The position numbers were made by a program, and so were the translations under genes. Below, piece after piece: positions 27,820 to 35,413 of a stretch of DNA of 64,000 nucleotides (position 1 is the first letter of the stretch; each line of letters starts with the position of its first letter). The notes below the pieces were generated by a model. That model made no database searches and had not been told where the DNA came from. It worked only from the letters and a program-made list of their open reading frames with translations. This DNA comes from Flectobacillus sp. BAB-3569. Its GTDB lineage: Bacteria > Bacteroidota > Bacteroidia > Cytophagales > Spirosomataceae. The stretch is taken from NCBI RefSeq assembly GCF_002270355.1, contig NZ_NJFZ01000015.1:295042-359041 (forward strand). Direction: 5' to 3'.

Positions 27820-27827
27820 CAAAACTA
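27820..27827 (-). promoter_or_regulatory. Candidate -7 element of the dehydrogenase-cytochrome pair
   Basis: On the minus strand this is TAGTTTTG, matching TAnnTTTG, about 78 bp before the start codon of the dehydrogenase gene. Confidence 0.35.
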
Positions 27828-27863
27828 CAAAATTCGGTAAAATGTTCTATTGGGCTTTATTGG

Positions 27864-28394
27864 TTATGGCTTTGTGTTGGGAAACACTTCATTTTCCAAG
27901 GCAATAAAATTGACCAACTCATACGATTTATTGAACATTGGAACAATCTGCACTTTGCATAGATAAGGTTCGCCATCAGCACGATAATTCGTCAAAACAC
28001 CCTCCACAGGAATTCGTTTTTGGATATGTTCACGTATTAGTGCGAGCACATCGGCTTCTGTGTCTTTTCCTTGTAAAAATTTCGGTTTTTTACCTCTAGC
28101 AAATTTAGGCGTATAACCAGTCATACGCTCAAAACCAGTACTAGCTAACAAAATTGTTTGTTGAGGGTCAGTAATCACTACAGCATGTGAAGGATTTTTA
28201 AGGTGTAAACGAAAATCTGCCCAACGAATCCAACCTTGTTTGATGGCATAACGGCAAATTAGTTCATAATCATTTTGTGCCTCTTCGGACAAGGCAATAG
28301 GTGGTGTCATAAATTCATTGCCAATCAGTAGCGGATGAATCAAGCGGATACGCATAAAGGCATCCGAACTACTGTCTGAGGACAAATCAAACAT
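27864..28394 (-). CDS. LOV-like PAS domain protein lacking the photoactive cysteine
   Basis: 176 residues: an N-terminal helical region (about 1-65) and one PAS domain (about 68-170) with no output domain. The domain is of the LOV subtype by pattern: ITDPQQTILLASTGFERMTG, then GKKPKFLQGKDTE in place of GRNCRFLQGxDT, then TNYRADGEPY. The cysteine that forms the flavin adduct is replaced by Pro104. The first flavin-binding Asn is present (N136 in TNYR), but the second (PFWN in LOV) is replaced by Cys146 (PYLC). It therefore probably does not undergo the classic LOV photocycle, and flavin binding is uncertain. It is probably a cytosolic sensor or protein-interaction module. It stands alone. Confidence 0.8.
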   Translation of the reverse strand: MFDLSSDSSSDAFMRIRLIHPLLIGNEFMTPPIALSEEAQNDYELICRYAIKQGWIRWADFRLHLKNPSHAVVITDPQQTILLASTGFERMTGYTPKFARGKKPKFLQGKDTEADVLALIREHIQKRIPVEGVLTNYRADGEPYLCKVQIVPMFNKSYELVNFIALENEVFPNTKP

Positions 28395-28910
28395 ACAAGT
28401 TTTGTTTAAGGTCTATCGATATTTTAGTAAAAAATAAAGTGTGAAAGTCTAAAAATCGTTGATTTTGTTTGAACTTTTTCTAAAATCGAATAAACAAAAT
28501 AAAAACTAACACACTGATTATCAGATACTTCAATTTTAAATATACATAAAAATCAGCGATTTGATTCTCATTAGACCTAAGAAATATTTTAGACCTAAAC
28601 CCTAAACGTGCCTACATCTATTTGAAAATCAGAATGGTTATGGGAATAGTTAGGGTAAATTGTAGAGACGCAATATTTTGCGACTAAGTAATGTAGAAAT
28701 CTTTGGTATTTTTAACAAATATGAATCTTCCCGAATTTTGGAATTAGGTTTATTCTCCTATTATTCATCAAAAAAGCGGTCGAAAATTGCTTTTCGACCG
28801 CTTTTTGGGGATAGATATAACTCGACTTAAGACGCAATCATTTCGTCGCTACTGGTGAAATGTGAATTTTAGGAAAAATCATTAACAATTCACTCATTCA
28901 TCATTCACTA
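28395..28910. other. 516-bp gap with repeat module and terminator
   Basis: The left 260 bp is AT-rich with nothing recognisable except a GAGACGCAATATTTTGCGAC hairpin near 28662-28685. The right part is copy 1 of the 3' module of the minus-strand genes: terminator 28771-28806, then an imperfect GACGCAAT hairpin near 28829, then ATTCACTCATTCATCATTCAC. Confidence 0.55.
28771..28806 (-). terminator. GCGGTCG-family terminator, copy 1 (aroA)
   Basis: AAAAAGCGGTCGAAAA (28771-28786) pairs perfectly over 16 bp with TTTTCGACCGCTTTTT (28791-28806) around a TTGC loop. It is 105 bp past the aroA stop and belongs to a repeated 3' module (see 34425, 55104 and 56891). Confidence 0.9.
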
Positions 28911-30188
28911 TTATTCAATCGTTACGATTTTAGATAAGTGATTCCAGAAACTTGGATATGATTTTACCACCACGTCTGGTTCTTCGATTACTACATCTTC
29001 TACCAATGCCAACGGAGCAAAAGCCATCGCCATGCGGTGGTCGTCGTAAGTATGTACCGATACAGGTACAGCTTGACGTTCGGCCGCAGCAGGAGTCAAT
29101 TGGTATTTATGATTGGTTTCGACTTCTTTCAAGGTTGCGCCAAATTTGATTAACTCATTTTGAAGCGCCATGATACGGTCTGTTTCTTTTACTTTCAAAG
29201 ACTCAATTCCTGTCAGGGTCAACGGAATATTTTTGGCAGCAGCTACAACACAAATCGTTTGCGCTAAATCTGGACAGTTGGTAAAATCCCATTCCAAGGA
29301 AGTAGCAGGCTCGATTTTCGTCAATTTAAAACCACGCCCTGTGTATTCTGATTTCACGCCCAAGTGGCTCATAATGTCAGTAACTACGGAGTCGCCTTGT
29401 AAAGAGTTTTCTTTCAATCCTAACAATTCCAAAGAAGCATCAGCCTTATCTGACAAAGCCACAACCGAGAACCAATAACTCGCACCAGACCAGTCTGATT
29501 CTACGGCATACTGGATAGGATTATAAGCTTGTGGAGCTACAGTGATAGTTTTTGCGTCCCAATCTGCCTGAGCTTGTACACCAAATGCCTCCATTTGTTT
29601 CAAAGTCATTTCGATATACGGCTTCGACCCCAACTCTCCTGTAATTTCCAAGGTTAAGCCTTCTGGCAACAAAGGAGCAACCATCAACAACGCCGAAATA
29701 TATTGAGAACTCACATCTCCACGAATCGCCAAACGGCTGTTTCCTTTAAAATCAAAACCATTTAATTGTAATGGAGGATAGCCTTCAGTTTTTACATAGT
29801 CGATTTGAGCACCTAATTCGCGCAATGCATCTACCAAAATACCGATAGGACGCTCGCACATACGTGGCGTACCTGTCATGGTTTTGATTTGACCAGTTAC
29901 CGCATAATAGGCAGTCAAAAAGCGCATGGTTGTACCAGCATCAATCACGTCGGCGATAGGGTCGTTAGACGCCAACAAACGCATCATCGTTTGAGTATCA
30001 CGAGCTTCAGCAAGGTTCGACAAGTTGTCGTGGCCTTTGGCAAGTGCGTTGATAATCAAGGCACGGTTAGATTCTGATTTTGAAGACGGTAAAGGAATTT
30101 CCGTTTGGAAAGACTGTTGTACTTTGTGTAATAATAACTTTTTCAAGGTCAATTTCGGATTGTGGATGTCAAAGTCATCCTTTGGCAT
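28911..30188 (-). CDS. aroA: 3-phosphoshikimate 1-carboxyvinyltransferase (EPSP synthase)
   Basis: 425 residues. It joins shikimate 3-phosphate and phosphoenolpyruvate in the sixth step of the shikimate pathway (cytosol). Substrate-binding motifs are clear: PSSKSESNRALI at 34-45 (K37, S38, R42), DAGTTMRFLTAY at 83-94, GTPRMCERPIG at 106-116, RGDVSSQYISALL near 165, KETDRIMAL, and DDHRMAMAFAPLAL near the C-terminus. The short motif forms differ from E. coli (DAGTTMR rather than GNAGTAMR), as usual in Bacteroidota. The gene is transcribed alone with its own terminator module. Confidence 0.95.
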   Translation of the reverse strand: MPKDDFDIHNPKLTLKKLLLHKVQQSFQTEIPLPSSKSESNRALIINALAKGHDNLSNLAEARDTQTMMRLLASNDPIADVIDAGTTMRFLTAYYAVTGQIKTMTGTPRMCERPIGILVDALRELGAQIDYVKTEGYPPLQLNGFDFKGNSRLAIRGDVSSQYISALLMVAPLLPEGLTLEITGELGSKPYIEMTLKQMEAFGVQAQADWDAKTITVAPQAYNPIQYAVESDWSGASYWFSVVALSDKADASLELLGLKENSLQGDSVVTDIMSHLGVKSEYTGRGFKLTKIEPATSLEWDFTNCPDLAQTICVVAAAKNIPLTLTGIESLKVKETDRIMALQNELIKFGATLKEVETNHKYQLTPAAAERQAVPVSVHTYDDHRMAMAFAPLALVEDVVIEEPDVVVKSYPSFWNHLSKIVTIE

Positions 30189-30261
30189 CGTGTATTTGGT
30201 TAATTAGAATCTTCCAAAGCATTAGCAAACGCCAGCGTTTGGATTCTTTTCAGAAGAGTAA

Positions 30262-30269
30262 CAAAATTA
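30262..30269 (-). promoter_or_regulatory. Candidate -7 element of aroA
   Basis: The minus strand reads TAATTTTG, about 75 bp before the aroA start. No clear -33 element is present. Confidence 0.35.
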
Positions 30270-30297
30270 ATCCATGAACCTAATCTTTCCTAATTTG

Positions 30298-30858
30298 TTA
30301 CATGAATCGCACGACCAAGCGCCGTTTCTGGCTGATTTTATATTTAGGATACGATAGAGGTTTGGCAATAAGACCAATTCCAATACATACCCCACTAAAG
30401 GCCAATAGCCCCGGGCTAAGCTTTACAGGTTGATTACGCTGAACTTGATTAAGTACATCAATCACAGAAAACATCACCCCACCTGCTGCGATAGTCCCTG
30501 CTCCTTTGGATACGAAGGGGATATGTCGATACGGTGAGAAAATCATATCGATATCTTTGAGCGCAATTTCGGAAGTGATATGACTATCTTCGTCTGTAAA
30601 GAAAAAAGTACTATCAGCAATCTGCTCGATTCGTCCTGTAAATCGCATATTTTTCCCAATCAATTGAAATGAAATATCGCTTTCTTCAAAGAATCGCAAC
30701 TTTTGTCCATAGCCTCTTGCATGCTCAATGGCCAAATATTTAATAGGTGTGTATTTGCCCGTACTATCAATAACTTTTCGGATACGCCCCAAACGAGTAT
30801 TTTGGCTCAAAACACTCCAACTTATTAAACTCAATAATAATACTAGCAAAAATCTCAT
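30298..30858 (-). CDS. Secreted protein of unknown function
   Basis: 186 residues with a signal peptide (MRFLLVLLLSLISWSVLSQ). The central part (ISFQLIGKNMRFTGRIEQIA followed by DSTFFFTDEDSHITSEIALK-DIDMIF) is the small beta-rich domain often found in Bacteroidota envelope proteins and resembles the N-terminus of the protein at 18346. Two hydrophobic stretches follow (about 118-135 and 148-166), and the end is basic. Its function is unknown. It lies 109 bp from aroA in the same direction, but the aroA promoter candidate falls inside the intervening DNA. Confidence 0.75.
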   Translation of the reverse strand: MRFLLVLLLSLISWSVLSQNTRLGRIRKVIDSTGKYTPIKYLAIEHARGYGQKLRFFEESDISFQLIGKNMRFTGRIEQIADSTFFFTDEDSHITSEIALKDIDMIFSPYRHIPFVSKGAGTIAAGGVMFSVIDVLNQVQRNQPVKLSPGLLAFSGVCIGIGLIAKPLSYPKYKISQKRRLVVRFM

Positions 30859-30989
30859 GGTGTAATGTTAAAGATGTTATCAGTTAACGGTATATCTGTT
30901 ACAACATCAAACGACTAGTTCTATTTTATTCCATAATCAGGTTTCAATTACCCAATAACAGATACTCCATTAACAGATAACGATTCCTC

Positions 30990-32117
30990 CTATTCAGGAA
31001 ACTGACTTTTATCTAGTCCTGGAATTAGTTTTAAGGCATTTTTATAATAAACTTTTTTCAAGATACCATCCGAAAGACCTAAGCCGTACATTCTCCAAAA
31101 CGCATGATATTTTTTATGATATGGAAAATACTCGTCGTTGGTTTCCAATACTCTAAAATAAGTCGCATACTCAGAAGGCACCCATGAGTCTTTTCCAAAA
31201 AGAATTCGATCTTGACGTTTTTCAAAAAATCTTTTAGCTGTATGTGGCTGACGACCCAACTCTGCAATCACTGCCCCTATTTCGACATACATATTTGGCA
31301 TTTCGTCCATCAAACTATCCAATTTGGGTAAGTTGTTTGGGTACCAACCCATGTGTGCCGCTATAAAATTAGTTTTAGGATTTTTCTTGAAAACATTATG
31401 CTGTTGCTCAATAAGTTGCTCCCACGTAAAGTCATTTGATTTTTCACCTGCATTTCTCTTTCTATCTGGGTGCAATTTGAGTTCGAGCCAGCGCTCATTA
31501 AAACGGTCGACAGGTTGCCAAAAACGCTCTGGGTCAGCCGTATGAATTAGTACAGGGATGCCTAATTCACCTGCTTTTTTCCAAATTGGGTCTAAGCGTG
31601 GGTCATCGACACGCACCAATTTATCACCATCTTTTACCGAAAAGCCAAGGTTTTTATAAATTTTCAAACCCTTTGCACCGCGAAGTTTTACATCATCTTC
31701 AAGTGTTTTTACCGCTTTTTCAGTCCATCCTTTGGTATTGATATTGGCAAAATCAATGTTAGTAAATACCGCAAAACGACTTGGATAATACTGTTTGATT
31801 TGTTCAATTTGTTTTGTCAGCGTTTGAGTACTTTTGGTTTCATCACTTGTCCAACCCCTGCCACTCAAATTAACCATCAATTTCATATTGAGGGCGTTCA
31901 TCTCAGTAATCAATTTGTCCAAATTTTCTTTTTCTTCATGTAAATTCCACTGATGATTATGAACATCAATAAAAGGAAATTTGGCTTTTGTGGTGATATG
32001 TTCGGGCACCACCAACGTAGATTTTGGCTCGTACTCTTCAAAATTCACCGTAATTTGTTGAGCATAAGAGCTCATACTCAGTAGTAAAGCAGACAGTAGT
32101 AAATAATTGGATTTCAT
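30990..32117 (-). CDS. Secreted amidohydrolase-family (TIM-barrel) hydrolase
   Basis: 375 residues with a signal peptide (MKSNYLLLSALLLSMSSYAQ). The fold is the amidohydrolase-2 type (PF04909): FIDVHNHQW at about 49-57 carries the first metal-binding H-x-H pair, then GLKIYKNLG, PVLIHTADPERFWQ with the third histidine, NFIAAHMGWYPNN with the fourth, and LFGKDSWVPS with the aspartate-bearing strand (D after GK). Relatives include decarboxylases and lactone or amide hydrolases, and the substrate is not predictable. It is periplasmic by its signal peptide, which is common for this subgroup in Bacteroidota. Confidence 0.82.
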   Translation of the reverse strand: MKSNYLLLSALLLSMSSYAQQITVNFEEYEPKSTLVVPEHITTKAKFPFIDVHNHQWNLHEEKENLDKLITEMNALNMKLMVNLSGRGWTSDETKSTQTLTKQIEQIKQYYPSRFAVFTNIDFANINTKGWTEKAVKTLEDDVKLRGAKGLKIYKNLGFSVKDGDKLVRVDDPRLDPIWKKAGELGIPVLIHTADPERFWQPVDRFNERWLELKLHPDRKRNAGEKSNDFTWEQLIEQQHNVFKKNPKTNFIAAHMGWYPNNLPKLDSLMDEMPNMYVEIGAVIAELGRQPHTAKRFFEKRQDRILFGKDSWVPSEYATYFRVLETNDEYFPYHKKYHAFWRMYGLGLSDGILKKVYYKNALKLIPGLDKSQFPE

Positions 32118-32165
32118 AAGATTTGAGGGGTTATTTCAGATAATCATAAAGGGATAAGTTCGCAT

Positions 32166-32681
32166 TTAGTCATTTGTCAGCTCAGATTCGTCCAGATCGT
32201 CTGGTAAAATCGTAACAGATCCATAACGGAAACGACCTTGGTATATTTCGAGTAAATGTTCTAAGCGCCAAGCCGTAATATCGAGTTGACTGAGAGGTAT
32301 TTCTTGGATTCGTCCATTATTGACAAAAATAAGGTTTTCGATATAGACATTTTTCTTCACCTCAGGTTTGATATGTAACCCATGTACCAATGCCCAAGAG
32401 ACAAAAGGTTGTCCAACCAATTGTATGCCTTCTTGCGAAAGAATAATTTTAGGTTGTGGTTTACTATGCTTGACATACGTCCACCCCAAATAAGAAGATA
32501 GTAGCAACATCCCAAGTCCTGACCATAATTCTGCTTGGTTTAAAAAATACACCATATACAGCAAAGCTCCCAAAGCGCCAACTAACAGCATATAACGGTC
32601 TTGAGCTTTGGTAAAAATGGTAGTAAACTCTGGAATATCTGGATCATCTTCAAATACAGACAGTTCGTTTGGGTCGGTCAT
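32166..32681 (-). CDS. Membrane protein of unknown function
   Basis: 171 residues. An acidic N-terminus (MTDPNELSVFEDDPDIPEF) precedes two adjacent membrane helices (about residues 31-48 and 52-68), then a soluble beta-rich domain of about 95 residues (KIILSQEGIQLVGQPFVSWA, then the IYQGRFRYGSVTILPDDLDE end). The layout of two helices plus a PH-like domain resembles small bacterial PH-domain membrane proteins, but I cannot name a family. It begins 48 bp upstream of the amidohydrolase gene and may be co-transcribed with it. Confidence 0.72.
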   Translation of the reverse strand: MTDPNELSVFEDDPDIPEFTTIFTKAQDRYMLLVGALGALLYMVYFLNQAELWSGLGMLLLSSYLGWTYVKHSKPQPKIILSQEGIQLVGQPFVSWALVHGLHIKPEVKKNVYIENLIFVNNGRIQEIPLSQLDITAWRLEHLLEIYQGRFRYGSVTILPDDLDESELTND

Positions 32682-33091
32682 GCTTGATTAATTATGAATT
32701 AGTGAATGATGAATTGTGAACTTTTTAACCTATTTCGAATTTGTTTTTTTGATTTCGGAAGTATAGCCAGTTCTCATTTCAAGACTTCACTTTGGACTTA
32801 ATTTTTAAATAGTTTACAACTTTATTAATAAAGTGAGTAACCAAGTCTAAAGACCTAAATGCCCTTTACTCTGTTTGTCGAGTAATAAGACTAATAACTT
32901 CTTTTACTTATTCTGAATTATTGCTCTAAGTAAAACATTTTCTTACCAGAATCATTCCATTTTTAGATAGTTTAACATTTTTGTCTCTAAAACAAGAACA
33001 GCCGACAAATATCTGTGTCGGCTGCTTTGTAAAATGTCAAAAAGATATTTTTGGTTGTATAACACGTAAAAAGTTACGTTTCTACAGAAAA
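32682..33091. other. 410-bp gap with degenerate repeats
   Basis: No gene is seen. From left to right: AATTAGTGAATGATGAATTGTG tracts, a degenerate piece of the dispersed palindromic element (TATTTCGAAT to GATTTCGGAAGT, 32731-32762), a degenerate CAAGACTT repeat near 32780, and the yqgE terminator at 32999-33024. Confidence 0.5.
32999..33024 (-). terminator. Hairpin terminator after yqgE
   Basis: CAGCCGACA (32999-33007) pairs perfectly with TGTCGGCTG (33016-33024), followed on the minus strand by TTCTTGTTTT. It lies about 70 bp after the yqgE stop. Confidence 0.75.
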
Positions 33092-33652
33092 TCAATTCAA
33101 TCTTGGGTCTGTCGGATAATTAGCCATTACCTTAAAATCGCCCCCCATGCCTTTAAGAACTGTTCGCCAAAAAGAGTCAGAAGGTGTATCAAATACGATT
33201 TCAGAAGTCGCCGAAGCTACAATCCACGAATCTTTTTCGAGTTCGTCTTTGAGTTGTCCTCCGCTCCAACCTGAATAGCCCAAAAAGCATCGAATATCTT
33301 CAGGGTGAAGCACGCCATTATTCAAAAGACGTTTTACTTGTTCGAAATTTCCACCCCATACAACGCCTTTGAGCAACTCTTGTCCACCGTCAATCAAATC
33401 TGGTCGGCGATGCACAAAATGCAGGGTGTTTTGCTGAACAGGTCCACCGATAAACAAGGGAACATCAGGATATACATTTTCCTCTAGGACATCCGCCAGT
33501 ACTAGATTAGAGGTTTGATTGAGCACCAAACCAAAAGACCCGTAGGAATTATGATGCTCACAAATTAACACTACGCTTCGCTCAAAATTAGGGTCGCCCA
33601 AGAAAGGCTCTGAAATAAGCAAGTTACCCCTATTTACAATCCTGTTCTTCAT
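33092..33652 (-). CDS. yqgE: YqgE/AlgH family protein
   Basis: 186 residues, the full family length (PF02622, formerly DUF179). Hallmarks are NLLISEPFLGDPNFERSVVL at the start, HNSYGSFGLVLNQTS, the VPLFIGGPVQQNTLHFVH segment, and CFLGYSGWSGGQLKDELEKD. The fold is known but the biochemical role is not; it is widely conserved, often near purine or cell envelope genes. It is divergent from folK, with 132 bp between the start codons. Confidence 0.93.
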   Translation of the reverse strand: MKNRIVNRGNLLISEPFLGDPNFERSVVLICEHHNSYGSFGLVLNQTSNLVLADVLEENVYPDVPLFIGGPVQQNTLHFVHRRPDLIDGGQELLKGVVWGGNFEQVKRLLNNGVLHPEDIRCFLGYSGWSGGQLKDELEKDSWIVASATSEIVFDTPSDSFWRTVLKGMGGDFKVMANYPTDPRLN

Positions 33653-33692
33653 AATATTCCACGTTTGAGTGTTAAACTAGTACTACAAAAAC

Positions 33693-33700
33693 TAACTTTG
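33693..33700 (+). promoter_or_regulatory. Candidate -7 element of folK
   Basis: TAACTTTG matches TAnnTTTG, about 85 bp before the folK start codon. A TTAA lies 21 bp upstream at the -33 position. Confidence 0.45.
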
Positions 33701-33784
33701 TAATGCTTTCTGGCAATAGCGTAAGCACTAAAATTTTCATGGCTGATATACGTATCAGTATTAATCGTACATATTAAAAATACA

Positions 33785-34291
33785 ATGCAAGTGCCAAAAC
33801 TCCAAACGCTTTTTCTGTCTCTAGGCTCAAATTTGGGCAATCGTGAAGAGAATTTGAATCAGGCGATACAACTTATCCGACAAAACATAAGTACAAATCT
33901 TTCTATTTCAAATATTTATGAAACTGAGCCTTGGGGCAACTTAAATCAAGCAGGTTTTTTGAATTTGATATTAAAAATTGAAAATTCTTCCTTCGTTCCA
34001 CACGATATTTTAGAAAAAATCCAAAAAATAGAAAATGAGCTAGGACGAGTACGAGTAGAGAAATGGGGCGAACGCTGTATCGATATTGATATTATTTATT
34101 ACGATGATTTGATCATTAACGATGCTCGATTGGTAATTCCGCATCCATTCGTACAAGAGCGGAAGTTTGTGCTAGTGCCCCTTGCAGATGTTGCTCCCGA
34201 TTGGGTTCATCCTATTTTACAAAAAACAACCTTACAAATGCTACAGGATTGCCCTGATAATGGTTGGATTAAAGTGTACGAAAGATTATAA
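33785..34291 (+). CDS. folK: 2-amino-4-hydroxy-6-hydroxymethyldihydropteridine pyrophosphokinase (HPPK)
   Basis: 168 residues. It transfers pyrophosphate from ATP to the pterin alcohol before dihydropteroate synthesis in the folate pathway (cytosol). Family motifs are FLSLGSNLGNREENLNQA at the start, YETEPWGNLNQAGFLNLI, LGRVRVEKWGERCIDIDIIY with the two Mg-binding aspartates (D-I-D), and IPHPFVQERKFVLVPLADVA. The final residues (KVYERL and stop) coincide with the end of a dispersed repeat element (TGTACGAAAGATTATAAAA), so the repeat seems to supply the stop codon. Confidence 0.95.
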   Translation: MQVPKLQTLFLSLGSNLGNREENLNQAIQLIRQNISTNLSISNIYETEPWGNLNQAGFLNLILKIENSSFVPHDILEKIQKIENELGRVRVEKWGERCIDIDIIYYDDLIINDARLVIPHPFVQERKFVLVPLADVAPDWVHPILQKTTLQMLQDCPDNGWIKVYERL

Positions 34292-34333
34292 AACCGTCTA
34301 TTTCGGATATCGGATGTTGGATTTCGGAAGTGA
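34275..34333 (+). repeat. Dispersed palindromic element, copy C (half-copy at the folK end)
   Basis: About 59 bp match the first part of the element at 43377: TGTACGAAAGA with TATAAAAC, then TATTTCGGATATCGGATGT and GGATTTCGGAAGTG. The second half and far terminal repeat are missing. The first 17 bp are inside the folK reading frame. Confidence 0.7.
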
Positions 34334-34424
34334 CCTTACTTCATTAGGGATGATGGTTGAAACTAATCAATTATCCCTTAAAGAAAAGTTTTGTTTACAA
34401 GGAAAAATACCAAAAACGAATCAT

Positions 34425-34466
34425 AAAAAAAGGCGGTCGAAAAACTTATTTCGACCGCCTTTTTTT
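34425..34466. terminator. GCGGTCG-family terminator, copy 2 (folK / hydroxylase, bidirectional)
   Basis: 34425-34442 pairs with 34449-34466 over 18 bp (A7-GGCGGTCGAAA against TTTCGACCGCC-T7) around a 6-nt loop. It lies between convergent genes. With the AACGCAAATATTGCGTC hairpin (34494-34510) and the AATCACTCATGCACTCAATTC tract it forms copy 2 of the 3' module. Confidence 0.9.
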
Positions 34467-34570
34467 ATGCTATAACTTATGATGACAAACCTCTAAACGC
34501 AAATATTGCGTCTCAAAGGATGAAGTGCACTAAAAAATAATCACTCATGCACTCAATTCATCTGTATTTC

Positions 34571-35221
34571 TTACAAATTCTCTGAAACTTTTGATTTGTC
34601 CATGGTGTCCATTGTCCCAAAAACATAATCCCAAAGTGGCGAGGATACACCAAACACTGCGTTACCATCTTTATAATGGTGTACTGCGTGATTGATCCAC
34701 AATTGCTTCAAGAAATTTTTTGGTGGTGCATATGCATGTACAGCATAGTGAACCAACAAGTAACTAGCATATCCCCAGATAAATCCTGGGAAAAATGCAT
34801 AGGCAGCTTCGCCCATCAACACAAAAAAGACTGAAAACAAGGTTACAGCCACAACAATAGCTAATACAGGAGGCATAGCCAAACGAGTTTTATCTTTTGG
34901 ATATTCGTGGTGAACGCCATGAGCTACATATTGGAATTTGGCACGAGCCTCAGTTGTTGGGTCGATATGATAAACACTTCTGTGTACCCAGTATTCGATA
35001 AAAGTGAATGTGATAGCACCAATACCAAACAGCAAACCAATCAAACCATTTGAAAGATCTGTGTAAGTAAATGCATACCACCCTAAAACCGCTCCAGATA
35101 CAAAGAACATCGTTACAGGAACAGCAATGTGAGTTCTCGACAGTTTCTCTAGAATTGGGTTTTCAAACAATTGTTTGGTACCACTGTTTTTGGGTCTCAT
35201 TTTTTTCTGATTCGCTTCCAT
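34571..35221 (-). CDS. Sterol desaturase / fatty acid hydroxylase family protein
   Basis: 216 residues, four to five membrane helices, and the di-iron histidine clusters of the fatty acid hydroxylase superfamily: H80-x4-H85 (HRSVYH), H101-x2-H104-H105 (HGVHH), H158-x3-H162 (HYAVH) and H178-x2-H181-H182 (HAVHH). Relatives add a hydroxyl to membrane lipids, for example the 2-hydroxylation of sphingolipid fatty acids, a lipid class made by many Bacteroidota. The exact substrate is inference. It is transcribed alone and ends in copy 2 of the terminator module. Confidence 0.88.
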   Translation of the reverse strand: MEANQKKMRPKNSGTKQLFENPILEKLSRTHIAVPVTMFFVSGAVLGWYAFTYTDLSNGLIGLLFGIGAITFTFIEYWVHRSVYHIDPTTEARAKFQYVAHGVHHEYPKDKTRLAMPPVLAIVVAVTLFSVFFVLMGEAAYAFFPGFIWGYASYLLVHYAVHAYAPPKNFLKQLWINHAVHHYKDGNAVFGVSSPLWDYVFGTMDTMDKSKVSENL

Positions 35222-35314
35222 ATCGTAATATACATGATGAGTTGTCCTTCTATTAAAATTGCACTAAAACAATAATTTTAATAGGAATGAGGTCTTATTA
35301 TTGAATTATAACAA

Positions 35315-35322
35315 CAAAGATA
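35315..35322 (-). promoter_or_regulatory. Candidate -7 element of the fatty acid hydroxylase gene
   Basis: The minus strand reads TATCTTTG, matching TAnnTTTG, about 95 bp before the start codon. Confidence 0.35.
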
Positions 35323-35413
35323 CAAACTTTTAAAGTTCCTAATTCCTAATTTTTATTGATTTTTATCACAATTCATCATTTTTTCATACTGTTCTAATCT
35401 GTTTTATTCTCCG

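Noticed and set aside
27864..28394. Blue-light LOV photoreceptor
   Set aside because: The essential cysteine is Pro104 and one flavin-contacting Asn is missing, so only a LOV-like PAS call is justified.
28662..28685. Terminator for the PAS gene region
   Set aside because: The GAGACGCAAT hairpin has no T tract, lies upstream of the PAS gene, and is better seen as a stray member of the GACGCAAT repeat family.
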